64,000 bases of DNA from an uncultured Flavobacteriales bacterium (GTDB lineage Bacteria > Bacteroidota > Bacteroidia > Flavobacteriales > BACL11): the NCBI GenBank assembly GCA_905181585.1, contig CAJIYG010000002.1, forward strand, positions 186,001-250,000. The letters run 5' to 3'. Under the pieces are notes generated by a model. The model saw nothing but the letters and a program-made list of their open reading frames with translations, did not search any database and was not told where the DNA came from. This document shows positions 45,378 to 54,683 of this stretch, one piece after another (positions within the stretch are counted from its first letter, which is position 1; each line of letters opens with the position of its first letter). The translations under genes and the position numbers were made by a program.

Positions 45378-47707
45378 TTTCTTGTACTTTTAAAGTAAAG
45401 ATAATCTAAATAATATATAATTTTTAAAGAAACACTATTTTGAAGTGGAAGATTAAATGAATCTTCTATATTTTCAGACCAATTATTTCTTAACAAGTTA
45501 GTTTGATTATCTACAGCATTTTTCCAAACTAATTTAATTTGACTTCCAGGTGCGAACCACCAACTAAAATTAATATCTGATGTCCATGTACTATAATTAA
45601 TATTAGTTTTATCCTCATAAGCTGATTGATTAGAGACATCATTAAGATATCCATTATTATCCAGAGTTTTAAATTTTAAATTCTCCACCTGGTCTAAATG
45701 ATATCTTAATTTTAAATTGAAACTAATCTTGTTATTTACAATATAACTAGCACTTAAAACATTTGTTAGCATGAAAGTATTTCTTATTCCAAAAATAGGT
45801 TCATCGTTTTCTTGATTTTCTAATATTGTGTCCATAACATAACCAATATCATTATATTTATTTTTAATTGATAATATATATCTTAATGAAAGTTTATCAT
45901 TAAATCTAATTCTAGGTGCAATTCTTAATCTATACATATATCCTGAATATAATGGATTTATTGATCCACCACCACCAATATCAATAGCTATTTTTTTTCT
46001 ATAATCAGATGACATCCAGCTTCCAAAATAGATATATTTTGATCTCTTGAGAGGGCTTAAAAGGTTATTAGTTCTTGCTTCATAATAATCGACTTTTTCA
46101 TAAGGACTTGCTTTTAATCTTGCAAATACAGTTAGATATTTTTTTAGAGTAACTTTAGATTCTAATTCTAAATTAAGGTCAGTAAATTTATTATCAGTAA
46201 ATAAAGTTTCATGTCTAACCTCTAAAATAATATCAGAATTAATAAATCTTTTGTTTTCAGATGTTTGAAAATAACCTAAATTTATTCCATTTGTAATGGA
46301 ATTGTTTGAATACAAGAACCCTAAATCATTTGGGTTATATTTATCGTCTTCAAAGGATCTAAATAATTCATATTGATACTTTCCACTAGTTTTACCAACT
46401 GCTAACATTCCTGCAAAACCTCTAATATTGTTTGACCCTTCAAATTCCTGACTTAATTTCAGATTAGCGCCATAAACACGAGTGTTTTCTTCGTTATTTA
46501 TTTTAGCAAATAAACCACTAACATTAGCATCTCTGGATGATCCATTTTGAACCATGTGAGTATTCATAAAGCTAATAGATGAGTTATTTTTAAGAGCTTT
46601 GTCAAAAATTATAACATTGAAATTTGTTAAAGGTTTATCAACAGTTTTATTAGTTACTGCATTTAAAGCTGCAATGCCTAAACCCTTATTAGTTCTACCT
46701 GAAATTTTAGTTGCATTTAATAAATCATCTTGAACTCTCCTGCTGTAGAACATTTCTCCACCAATATTAAATAGTTCTACACCTTCATTAAAAAATTGTC
46801 TTTTTTCCTCATATTTAACTTCAAAAGGAGATAAGTTTAAAACCTGAGCATCTGAAGCTGCCTGACCAAAATCTGGTATTAAAGTCATATCTAGAGTAAA
46901 ACTCTCATTAATTCCATATTTTAAATCCATACCAAAGTTATTTGGATATTCTTTATTACCATCATACGATTCGTAATATAAAGACGAGTATGGCATAAAA
47001 GATAATCTAATTGGTGAATTAATATTTTTAATACCATCTAATAAACCAGACTGAATAGAATAGTTTTGAAATGTAACATCAATTGGGTTCCAGCTATAAT
47101 CTTCCCTATATCTTCTTATTGTTCTAGCGATATTTAAGGCCCAACTTTTGTTATTATCAGGAAATCTTAATGAAGAAAAAGGAATAGCTATTTCAACATT
47201 CCAACCTTCATTGTTAATTTTTACTGAAGAGTTCCAAACAGCGTTCCAAGATTGATCTTCATTTCCAGAGTTTATTTTTGAGTCAATTTGAACTCCTGCT
47301 GCTGTAACTGCAAATGAATATTCCATTTGACCATTATTATAGGGGTTTAAATAAATAGCAAAAAGATCACAATTTTTTTGTTTATCATCTCTTGATGAAA
47401 GTTCCATTAAAATACTATCTGGTGCATTGTCTAAAAGTTTAGCAGCCACATATAAATATTTATCATCATAGCATAGTTTTACTTCTGTCTTTTGATTGGA
47501 ACGTTCTTTTGCACCATTGTTTGGTGATAATTGTATAAAATTATTGGCTAAATTTAAATCTTGCCAAGCTAAATCATTAAAAAAACCATCTATTTTAATT
47601 TTTTCAGAAGCATTAACTTTAGAAATATCATATATTTTTTTCTCTGAAAATTGAGAAAAAGAAAATAATGGACAAATTATAATAACTAAAAAAAACTTTA
47701 ATTTCAT
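45374..47707 (-). CDS. DUF5916 outer-membrane protein with CBM9-like domain
   Basis: The 777 residues start with a signal peptide (to FSFSQ). A family 9 carbohydrate-binding-like sandwich follows (KIDGFFNDLAWQDL, YDDKYLYVAAKL, WNVEIAIPFSSLRFP). The rest is a large DUF5916 region with barrel strands, including SFTLDMTLIPDFGQAASDAQ and EEKRQFFNEGVELF. The C-terminus ends YYLDYLYFKSTRK. Such proteins sit in the outer membrane and may import or sense sugars, though the role is not proven. It is first in the operon with lolD, and a -7 box lies 18 bases upstream. Confidence 0.87.
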   Translation of the reverse strand: MKLKFFLVIIICPLFSFSQFSEKKIYDISKVNASEKIKIDGFFNDLAWQDLNLANNFIQLSPNNGAKERSNQKTEVKLCYDDKYLYVAAKLLDNAPDSILMELSSRDDKQKNCDLFAIYLNPYNNGQMEYSFAVTAAGVQIDSKINSGNEDQSWNAVWNSSVKINNEGWNVEIAIPFSSLRFPDNNKSWALNIARTIRRYREDYSWNPIDVTFQNYSIQSGLLDGIKNINSPIRLSFMPYSSLYYESYDGNKEYPNNFGMDLKYGINESFTLDMTLIPDFGQAASDAQVLNLSPFEVKYEEKRQFFNEGVELFNIGGEMFYSRRVQDDLLNATKISGRTNKGLGIAALNAVTNKTVDKPLTNFNVIIFDKALKNNSSISFMNTHMVQNGSSRDANVSGLFAKINNEENTRVYGANLKLSQEFEGSNNIRGFAGMLAVGKTSGKYQYELFRSFEDDKYNPNDLGFLYSNNSITNGINLGYFQTSENKRFINSDIILEVRHETLFTDNKFTDLNLELESKVTLKKYLTVFARLKASPYEKVDYYEARTNNLLSPLKRSKYIYFGSWMSSDYRKKIAIDIGGGGSINPLYSGYMYRLRIAPRIRFNDKLSLRYILSIKNKYNDIGYVMDTILENQENDEPIFGIRNTFMLTNVLSASYIVNNKISFNLKLRYHLDQVENLKFKTLDNNGYLNDVSNQSAYEDKTNINYSTWTSDINFSWWFAPGSQIKLVWKNAVDNQTNLLRNNWSENIEDSFNLPLQNSVSLKIIYYLDYLYFKSTRK

Positions 47708-47724
47708 CTTTAAAAAATAAGTTG

Positions 47725-47732
47725 CAAAAATA
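47725..47732 (-). promoter_or_regulatory. -7 box for the DUF5916-lolD transcript
   Basis: TATTTTTG on the minus strand matches TAnnTTTG, 18 bases before the ATG at 47707. It lies close to the divergent sucC promoter. Confidence 0.45.
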
Positions 47733-47749
47733 GAATTTATTATCTGTTT

Positions 47750-47781
47750 TTTGCTCTAAATTAATTTCAAACATATATTTT
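47750..47781 (+). promoter_or_regulatory. Candidate sucC promoter (TTTG-N20-TATATTTT)
   Basis: TTTG at 47750-47753 is followed after 20 bases by TATATTTT at 47774-47781, one base short of the TAnnTTTG consensus. The ATG is 20 bases downstream. Confidence 0.5.
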
Positions 47782-47801
47782 TACAAACTTAAATTTATAA
47801 C

Positions 47802-48992
47802 ATGAACTTACACGAATATCAAGGAAAAGAAATGCTTAACAGCTTTGGGGTTAGAATTCAAAGAGGTATTGTTGCTAATAATGTAGATGAAGCAGTTAAG
47901 GCTGCAAAAAAACTAACTGAAGACACTGGAACATCTTGGTGGGTCGTTAAAGCTCAGATTCATGCTGGTGGAAGGGGAAAAGGTGGTGGAGTTAAATTAG
48001 CAAAATCTTTATCAGAAATTGAAAGTATTTCAAATGATATTTTAGGGATGCATCTTATTACTCCTCAGACGTCTTCAGAAGGAAAACTAGTAAGTCAAGT
48101 TTTAATTGCTGAAGATGTATATTATCCTGGTGAGAGTGAGACGTCTGAATTTTATATGTCCGTTTTATTAAATAGATCAAGTGGGAGAAATATGATAATG
48201 TATTCCACAGAAGGTGGTATGGATATTGAAACTGTTGCTGAACAAACTCCTCATTTAATTTTTACAGAAGAAATTGATCCATCTGTAGGTTTGCAAGGGT
48301 TCCAATGTAGAAAAATTGCTTTTAACCTAGGTTTAAGTGGCAATGCTTTTAAAGAAATGACAAAATTTGTTTTTGCTTTGTATACAGCATATGACCAAAC
48401 TGATTCATCATTATTTGAAATAAACCCTGTTTTAAAAACTTCTGATAACAAAATAATGGCTGTTGATGCGAAAGTTTCTATTGATGACAATTCACTTTTT
48501 AGACATAAAGATTTTATTGCTTTAAGAGATAAAAGAGAAGAGGACCCTACCGAAGTAGAAGCAGACGAATATGGATTAAATTTTGTTAAACTTGATGGTG
48601 ATGTTGGTTGCATGGTTAATGGAGCTGGTCTAGCAATGGCAACAATGGACATAATTAAAATGGCTGGAGGAAATCCTGCTAATTTCTTAGATGTTGGTGG
48701 AACAGCTGATGCTAAAAGAGTCGAACAAGCTTTTAGAATAATTTTAAAAGATTCTAATGTTAAAGCAATACTAGTAAATATCTTTGGTGGTATTGTTAGA
48801 TGTGATAGAGTAGCTCAAGGAATTGTTGATGCTTATAATAATATTGGAGAGATACCTGTTCCATTAATTGTCAGACTTCAAGGTACTAATGCTAAAGAAG
48901 CAAAAGTCCTTATTGATGAAAGTGGTCTTAAAGTGGAATCAGTAATATTATTACAAGAAGCAGCTGATAAGGTTGCAGAAGTACTTAGTTAG
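47802..48992 (+). CDS. sucC: Succinate-CoA ligase (ADP-forming) beta subunit
   Basis: This TCA-cycle enzyme subunit of 396 residues binds nucleotide and couples succinyl-CoA cleavage to ATP or GTP synthesis. It begins MNLHEYQGKEML, with the ATP-grasp domain (WVVKAQIHAGGRGKGGGVK), metal/nucleotide residues in LFEINPV and AVDAKV, and the C-terminal CoA-ligase domain (MVNGAGLAMATMDIIK, GGNPANFLDVGGTA, NIFGGIVRCD). The length is standard. The alpha subunit (sucD) is not in the window. It converges on the FAD oxidoreductase gene with an 8-base overlap. Confidence 0.97.
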   Translation: MNLHEYQGKEMLNSFGVRIQRGIVANNVDEAVKAAKKLTEDTGTSWWVVKAQIHAGGRGKGGGVKLAKSLSEIESISNDILGMHLITPQTSSEGKLVSQVLIAEDVYYPGESETSEFYMSVLLNRSSGRNMIMYSTEGGMDIETVAEQTPHLIFTEEIDPSVGLQGFQCRKIAFNLGLSGNAFKEMTKFVFALYTAYDQTDSSLFEINPVLKTSDNKIMAVDAKVSIDDNSLFRHKDFIALRDKREEDPTEVEADEYGLNFVKLDGDVGCMVNGAGLAMATMDIIKMAGGNPANFLDVGGTADAKRVEQAFRIILKDSNVKAILVNIFGGIVRCDRVAQGIVDAYNNIGEIPVPLIVRLQGTNAKEAKVLIDESGLKVESVILLQEAADKVAEVLS

Positions 48993-50550
48993 AGCTTTTT
49001 AAGCTCTCTGAGCACTTAACTGCACATTTCTCACCATCTATAGCTGCGGAAACAATACCTCCTGCATAACCCGCTCCCTCACCACAAGGATAAATACCTG
49101 ATATTTCAACATGTTCCAAAGTCTTATAGTTTCGTGGAATCCGTACTGGAGATGAAGTTCTACTCTCAGGTGCATGTATGACAGCATCATTTGTAAGGTA
49201 ACCCTGCATTTGTTTGCCAAATAATTTGAACCCTTCTTTGAGGTTATCTATAATAAATTTTGGGAAAACTTTATTCAAATCAGCCGATACAAGACCAGGC
49301 ATATAAGAAGTTTTCGGAAGCGATGAAGAAACTTTTCCCTCTAAAAAATCAATAAGTCTTTGTGCGGGGACCTTTTGAGAGCCTCCAGCAATTTGACATG
49401 CTTTTTGTTCTATATTTTTTTGATAAAACATTCCAGCTAAAGCCCCTTTATTTTCAAATTCTTTAAAATCACTTTCTTTTAATTCTACAACAATTCCAGA
49501 ATTAGAATGTGGCCCATTTCTTTTTGAAGGTGACCAGCCATTTGTGACAACTTCACCTGGACTTGTCGCGCAAGGAGCAATAATTCCTCCCGGACACATG
49601 CAAAATGAATAAACTCCTCTACCATTTACTTGTCTAGAAATAGAATATGGGGCAGGGGGTAAGTAATCTCCTCTTTCGCTACATTTATATTGAATTTGAT
49701 CTATAAGTTTTTGAGAGTGTTCAACTCTAACGCCAAGAGCAAATGATTTAGATTCTATTAAGATATTATTTCTATCAAGAATTTCAAATATATCTCTAGC
49801 TGAATGTCCAGTAGCTAAAATTAATTTTTCACAATCAATCTTTTTACCATTTTTCAATTCTAACTTAGAAATTTTATTGTCTTTAGTTATGATATCTACA
49901 ACTCTTGTATTAAAATGAATTTCTCCACCATATTTAAGAATTGTATTACGAATATTTTCAATTATTTTGGGAAGCTTATTTGTTCCAATATGTGGATGTG
50001 CATTTATCTTTATATCCGAATTAGCCCCGTGTTCAACTAAAATATCTAGTATTCTATTAACATCTCCTCTTTTTTTAGATCTAGTATAAAGCTTACCATC
50101 AGAATATGTTCCAGCTCCACCTTCACCAAAACAATAATTAGAATCAACATTTACAATATGTTCCTTTGTTATATTAGCTAAATCTCTTCTTCTATTTTTT
50201 ACATTTTTTCCTCTTTCAAATAAAATTGGTTTAATACCATTTTCAATTAACGTTAATGCAGCAAATAAGCCTGCAGGTCCAGCTCCAATTATATGTGCCT
50301 CTTTAGATTCTACAACATTTTTAAAATTAAATACTATATCTCTTTTAGGAATAAATTTGATGTTAATATAAACTTCAATAGTAAGATTAATTTTAATAAT
50401 CTTTTGTCTTGCATCTATTGACTTCTTTATAATCTCAATATGGGTAATATTTTTTTTATCAATTTCTAATAATTTACTAACCTCATTTTTTAAAAGATGA
50501 TTTTTAGAAGATGTTTCTGGACTAACTTGTATTTGTAAAGATTTAATCAT
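48985..50550 (-). CDS. FAD-dependent oxidoreductase (COG2509 type)
   Basis: The 521-residue cytoplasmic flavoprotein has an N-terminal domain of about 85 residues, then a dinucleotide-binding fold (HIIGAGPAGLFAALTLIENG). The conserved features of uncharacterised FAD-dependent dehydrogenases follow: NYCFGEGGAGTYSDGKLYTR, LILATGHSARD, VYSFCMCPGGIIAPCAT, and a final GIYPCGEGAGYAGGIVSAA. The FMCPGG cysteines are typical of the family. The substrate is unknown. The gene overlaps the end of sucC by 8 bases on the opposite strand. Confidence 0.87.
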   Translation of the reverse strand: MIKSLQIQVSPETSSKNHLLKNEVSKLLEIDKKNITHIEIIKKSIDARQKIIKINLTIEVYINIKFIPKRDIVFNFKNVVESKEAHIIGAGPAGLFAALTLIENGIKPILFERGKNVKNRRRDLANITKEHIVNVDSNYCFGEGGAGTYSDGKLYTRSKKRGDVNRILDILVEHGANSDIKINAHPHIGTNKLPKIIENIRNTILKYGGEIHFNTRVVDIITKDNKISKLELKNGKKIDCEKLILATGHSARDIFEILDRNNILIESKSFALGVRVEHSQKLIDQIQYKCSERGDYLPPAPYSISRQVNGRGVYSFCMCPGGIIAPCATSPGEVVTNGWSPSKRNGPHSNSGIVVELKESDFKEFENKGALAGMFYQKNIEQKACQIAGGSQKVPAQRLIDFLEGKVSSSLPKTSYMPGLVSADLNKVFPKFIIDNLKEGFKLFGKQMQGYLTNDAVIHAPESRTSSPVRIPRNYKTLEHVEISGIYPCGEGAGYAGGIVSAAIDGEKCAVKCSESLKSSN

Positions 50551-50638
50551 ATTGGTAAAAGTACGTAATGCATATTTTTAAACTATATTTTTATAAGTAT
50601 TGTTGTTTTATTTGTAGTGATTATTTTTGCTGACTATT

Positions 50639-51205
50639 ATGAAATATTTTTTTCTTTTACTTTTTTGCTTTTCTAATACTTTAGTTTATTGTTCTGATAC
50701 ATTATCTATATCTAAATTTATTATCATTAATGATGATACTATATTTACATCTGAAATCCCCCAATTAGATATTATAGATTTTAAAAATGTTAATGATAAA
50801 AAAAACTTTTATAAGTTAAAAAGAAGAGTTATTAAAGTTTATCCTTTTGCATTAAAAACAAAAGTTAAAATAGATAATATTAATAAAGATCTATTAATTA
50901 TTTCAAAAAAAAGAAAGAAAAAAAGATACACAAGAAAAGTTGCAAAATTAATTAAGGACGAATATACTATAGCATTAAAAAAACTTACTATTAAGGAGGG
51001 GGGAATACTTATTAAATTAATTTATAGAGAAACAGGTATAAGTACATATGATATTTTAAAAGAATATAGAGGATGGTTTAATGCTTTTTTATGGCAGTCA
51101 TTTGCAAAAGCATATGATCATGACCTAAGAACTTTATATGATCCTATAAATATTAAAGAAGATAATTATATTGAACTAATTATTAAAAAAGAATTTAAAA
51201 AATAA
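50639..51205 (+). CDS. DUF4294-family protein
   Basis: ATG at 50639 gives a signal peptide (MKYFFLLLFCFSNTLVYC) directly; an earlier TTG at 50627 would only add four residues. The 188 residues contain YKLKRRVIKVYPFALKTK, a lysine-rich segment (SKKRKKKRYTRK), GGILIKLIYRETG and YRGWFNAFLWQSFAKAYDHDLRTLYDP, the pattern of the flavobacterial DUF4294 proteins. It is probably periplasmic or outer-membrane-associated; the function is unknown. It stands alone and converges on the FG-GAP gene. Confidence 0.82.
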   Translation: MKYFFLLLFCFSNTLVYCSDTLSISKFIIINDDTIFTSEIPQLDIIDFKNVNDKKNFYKLKRRVIKVYPFALKTKVKIDNINKDLLIISKKRKKKRYTRKVAKLIKDEYTIALKKLTIKEGGILIKLIYRETGISTYDILKEYRGWFNAFLWQSFAKAYDHDLRTLYDPINIKEDNYIELIIKKEFKK

Positions 51206-51206
51206 C

Positions 51207-52634
51207 TTATTTTTTAATAAAATTAATTGAAGATTTATTATTATTTTTATATAAACTCATTATATAGGTGCCTTTATTTAAGTAATTAATTGACAGTATT
51301 TTAGATGGGTTTTTTATGGACCTCATTAATTTTCCACTTATATCTCTAATTTCAATTTTGTCAAAATTATAATTACTTTCAATATTTATAAAATCTATAG
51401 CAGGATTTGGATATATTTTAAATTCGTATTTCTCCTCAATTACTGAAGATGGATTACTCATATTTTGATAAAATGTTACGCCATATTCCCCTCCAACTAT
51501 TAAATCCATGTCACCATCATTATCTAAGTCACCAAATTCAGGAGAAAGTATTGTTCCTTGATTAGATGTATCAGGAAGTAAACCAAATGGATTAAGTACT
51601 TGGTTTTGAAATTGTGGGTTGGTTAGTGTACCTTTGTTTTGTCTGTATTTAAAGTTTAAACCACTGTAGGATTCTAAAATTAGTAAATCTAGATCGCTAT
51701 CCCCATCAATATCTGTGAATGCAGGTGATGAACCAAAAGCAATGTTATTAAGACCAAAAGCGTTTAATTGAGGATTTGAAAATATAGGGCTATTAGCATC
51801 TCCAATGTTTTCTATAAAACTTAATACAGCATTGTATGAATATGAGCTAAAATCTAATGAGTTATTAATAGTAATAATATCTAGATCTCCATCACCATCT
51901 ATGTCTACTATATCTGAACAAACAAATGAAGAATCATTTATTAGCCCAAAAGGATTGGTAACTGGACTAGTAAATTGTGGAAGTGTTGGATTTCCAACAT
52001 TTTCAAAATATCTAAAAGAAGAATTTAAATCAGTTGAATACTGGTATGTTGAATAATCATAAGAATAATATATTCCAGAAAGATTTGATAAAATATCATA
52101 ATCACCATCATTATCTAAATCTATTAAATTATGATTTAAAATTGAAAAATCAGAAAAAATAAAAGGATTTTGAAGATTAAATGGATTAGTGTAGGGAAGA
52201 GAGAACCCAGGGTTATAATTTTCTTCATATGTAAAGCCATTAATATATGAGTAGTTGTTATAATCATATTGAGCATTGGAAAATAATAGATCTAGGTCTC
52301 CATCATCATCTAAATCAACTAACTCAGCTTTTCCCCACTGCGATATAGTATCTGCAGATATACCTGCAGGATTAAGAACGGGAGGAGCAAAAGTTTGTGC
52401 TTGAGTATAATTAGGAGATGATAATCCAAAAATAATTGCCAATGATCCAAGAGTGATTCTTAATTTGTTGAAAGAAATTTTATTATTTAGAAAATCAATT
52501 AGTTTCTGAATTTTAGAAATCAATTTATTAATTATATCCTCAATAGAATTATCATTCTTTTTTATTAAGAATTTTAATCTCTCAATATGGTTATTGAGCT
52601 GCCTTTTCTTTCTTGAGTACCTATTGTATTTCAT
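51207..52634 (-). CDS. FG-GAP/VCBS-repeat T9SS protein with long basic N-terminal extension
   Basis: The ATG at 52634 is chosen because an upstream TTG lies inside the -7 box. The 475-residue product begins with about 55 basic, coiled-coil-like residues (MKYNRYSRKKRQLNNHIERL) before the hydrophobic signal (LGSLAIIFGLSS to YTQAQ), so the signal peptide is unusually long. Several FG-GAP/VCBS calcium-binding units follow (VDLDDDGDLDLLF, IDLDNDGDYDIL, VDIDGDGDLDIITI, TDIDGDSDLDLLIL, GDLDNDGDMDLIVGG), forming a propeller. The C-terminus is a T9SS type A domain (FKIYPNPAIDFINIE ... SSINFIKK). It is probably a secreted calcium-binding surface protein. Confidence 0.85.
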   Translation of the reverse strand: MKYNRYSRKKRQLNNHIERLKFLIKKNDNSIEDIINKLISKIQKLIDFLNNKISFNKLRITLGSLAIIFGLSSPNYTQAQTFAPPVLNPAGISADTISQWGKAELVDLDDDGDLDLLFSNAQYDYNNYSYINGFTYEENYNPGFSLPYTNPFNLQNPFIFSDFSILNHNLIDLDNDGDYDILSNLSGIYYSYDYSTYQYSTDLNSSFRYFENVGNPTLPQFTSPVTNPFGLINDSSFVCSDIVDIDGDGDLDIITINNSLDFSSYSYNAVLSFIENIGDANSPIFSNPQLNAFGLNNIAFGSSPAFTDIDGDSDLDLLILESYSGLNFKYRQNKGTLTNPQFQNQVLNPFGLLPDTSNQGTILSPEFGDLDNDGDMDLIVGGEYGVTFYQNMSNPSSVIEEKYEFKIYPNPAIDFINIESNYNFDKIEIRDISGKLMRSIKNPSKILSINYLNKGTYIMSLYKNNNKSSINFIKK

Positions 52635-52652
52635 AATAATATTATATGTTTT

Positions 52653-52660
52653 CAAATATA
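52653..52660 (-). promoter_or_regulatory. -7 box for the FG-GAP gene
   Basis: TATATTTG on the minus strand is an exact TAnnTTTG match, 19 bases before the ATG at 52634. Its last three bases form the alternative TTG codon, which supports the downstream start. Confidence 0.55.
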
Positions 52661-52700
52661 CATCTTATTCAAAGTTTAAAAAATAAAATTAAAAATTATC

Positions 52701-53771
52701 TTATATATTTTTTTTCCAAAAAGTTGTGTTAGGAATTGTAAGTCCTTGCTTATAAGTATCTGAGCTAGTATTTAAGATATTTGGTCTAATTTTATTTTTT
52801 AATATATGTATATCATAAATTTCATCAAGTGAATTTTGATATAGAATTTTTCCTTCAATTTTTGCAGTTGGAAGGTGTATTACAATTATACCAGATTCAT
52901 TTGCATTTTTAGCAAAAGGTAATTTAGAGAATGTGGTAGACTTCTTTCGAAGTTTTGATAATCCTATAAAAAGATAATCTTTATTTAGACTCATCCCTCT
53001 AACAAACCCATCTACTTTTATTATTACTTTGTATGAGCCATCATCTGTATTAATTTTTACTAATTCTCCAGTAGCTGAAAGTAGTACATATAATTCATCA
53101 TTAAAAATTCTAGGAGTATGTGGCATTGGTAAACCTTTTGCAATAATTTTATTAGATTCTATATCGTAGATAACACCACTATTTGTAATATTTTCTCTCC
53201 AGCTTTTAGCTGTATTCCCATTATTAAATGCAGTTGCATATTTCGGTTTTCCATTTAACATTGCCATTCCATTCAGGTGACATCTATCCTCTGAAGTGAT
53301 CTTATCTATTTGTGGTGGGGTCCAGTAAGGTTCAAAATTATAATTTTCATTGATTTTTACAATACAAGAAAATAGTGTGTTAACAGCATATAATATATTA
53401 TTACTTCCAAAACTAATATCATGAATATCTAGGCTTCCAGTGTGAAATGTTATTCTTGGCAGATATAAACTATCATATTTATTAGGAGATTTTGGATAAA
53501 ATTTTGCTAAATATTGTGAATTTTTTAGAATAATTATTTCATCTCTGCATGCAATCGCAATTTTATCATTTTCTTCATCTTCAGCAATACCCATAGCTTT
53601 ATCAAAGTTTCTAGCTAACTGGATAAGATTATTATTACTATTTGCGGAAATAAGTACAACTTTACCAGCTTGATATGTTGAAATAGCGATACTACAGTTC
53701 AGCTCTAAGAGTATATCAGCAATTTTTGGGGTAAATGTGCACGAAAATGGTTTTAGTTCCTTTTTTGTCAT
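52701..53771 (-). CDS. TIGR03032-family protein
   Basis: The 356-residue cytoplasmic protein matches the TIGR03032 family pattern: FTPKIADILLELNCSIAISTYQAGKVVLI near the start, LDIHDISFG, NTLFSCIV, PPQIDKITSEDRCHLNGMAM, SGVIYDIESN and GLPMPHTPRIFN. The segments are likely blades of a beta-propeller. The family's role is unknown. It lies 11 bases downstream of the hydroxyacyl-CoA dehydrogenase gene on the same strand and is probably in that operon, although no metabolic link is evident. Confidence 0.87.
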   Translation of the reverse strand: MTKKELKPFSCTFTPKIADILLELNCSIAISTYQAGKVVLISANSNNNLIQLARNFDKAMGIAEDEENDKIAIACRDEIIILKNSQYLAKFYPKSPNKYDSLYLPRITFHTGSLDIHDISFGSNNILYAVNTLFSCIVKINENYNFEPYWTPPQIDKITSEDRCHLNGMAMLNGKPKYATAFNNGNTAKSWRENITNSGVIYDIESNKIIAKGLPMPHTPRIFNDELYVLLSATGELVKINTDDGSYKVIIKVDGFVRGMSLNKDYLFIGLSKLRKKSTTFSKLPFAKNANESGIIVIHLPTAKIEGKILYQNSLDEIYDIHILKNKIRPNILNTSSDTYKQGLTIPNTTFWKKNI

Positions 53772-53782
53772 TCTTTAGAAAC

Positions 53783-54673
53783 TTATTTAATAAATTCAGA
53801 TGAAACCTTCTTGTTTCTTGGTCCATCAGAATAATCATAAAAACCTTTTCCAGACTTTATTCCTAAGTTTCCATCTTTAACCATTTTTAATAAAAGTTGA
53901 GAAGCTAAGTATTTATCATTATTAAAACCTTTGTGCATAACATCTAAAATTGAAAGACAAACATCTAAACCAATAAAATCAGCAAGATGTAGTGGCCCCA
54001 TTGGATGAGACATTCCAAGAATCATAACAGTATCAATTTCTAGTACTCCGGAAACATTTTCTTCTAAAGTTAATATTGCTTCATTAATCATGGGCATTAG
54101 TATTCTATTTGCAACAAAGCCTGGAGCATCATTAACCTCTACAGGTATTTTCCCCAAACTTTTACTTAATTCCATTATAGTCTTGGTTACCTCTTTAGAA
54201 GTTTCTTTTCCTTTTATTACTTCAACTAATTTCATAATAGGAACTGGATTCATGAAATGCATTCCTATTATCTTGTCTTTTCTTTTAGTTTGATGAGCTA
54301 TTTTAGTTATAGATATAGATGAAGTATTTGATGCAAGTATTGTCTTTTCTGGACATAGAAGATCTAGTTCATTAAATATTTTAAGCTTAAGATCAACATT
54401 TTCAGTAGCTGCTTCAACAACTAAATCACAATCTAAGACAGAATTCTCTAAACTTGTTGAAAGACTTATATTATTTAATGTTTCATTCTTTTGATCTAAG
54501 GAAATCTTTTCTTTAGTAAGCATTCTGTCAAGATTTTTTTCAATAGTTTTCATGGCATTATCTAAAGAATCTTGAGAAATATCAACCATAATAACTTGAT
54601 ATCCCTTTTGAGCAAAAGCATGAGTAATTCCATTTCCCATCGTTCCTGCTCCAATAACTGTAATATTTTTCAT
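53783..54673 (-). CDS. hbd: 3-hydroxybutyryl-CoA dehydrogenase
   Basis: The enzyme interconverts 3-hydroxyacyl-CoA and 3-ketoacyl-CoA with NAD(P)H. The 296 residues have the Rossmann GAGTMGNGITHAFAQKG, then LVVEAATENVDLK, LASNTSSISIT, IGMHFMNPVPIMKLVEVIKG with the catalytic His, NDAPGFVANRILMP and SHPMGPLHLADFIGLDVCL. The size is typical of short-chain Hbd/PaaH. The matching thiolase is at 7.5-8.7 kb. It is followed by the TIGR03032 gene and preceded by a lipoprotein gene on the same strand 10 bases away. Confidence 0.95.
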   Translation of the reverse strand: MKNITVIGAGTMGNGITHAFAQKGYQVIMVDISQDSLDNAMKTIEKNLDRMLTKEKISLDQKNETLNNISLSTSLENSVLDCDLVVEAATENVDLKLKIFNELDLLCPEKTILASNTSSISITKIAHQTKRKDKIIGMHFMNPVPIMKLVEVIKGKETSKEVTKTIMELSKSLGKIPVEVNDAPGFVANRILMPMINEAILTLEENVSGVLEIDTVMILGMSHPMGPLHLADFIGLDVCLSILDVMHKGFNNDKYLASQLLLKMVKDGNLGIKSGKGFYDYSDGPRNKKVSSEFIK

Positions 54674-54683
54674 TTTTATTTTT

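Noticed and set aside
48251-48652. Minus-strand frame inside sucC
   Set aside because: Antisense to a highly conserved enzyme.
49038-49220. Alternate minus-strand frame inside the FAD oxidoreductase
   Set aside because: Out-of-frame reading of the conserved C-terminal FAD motif.
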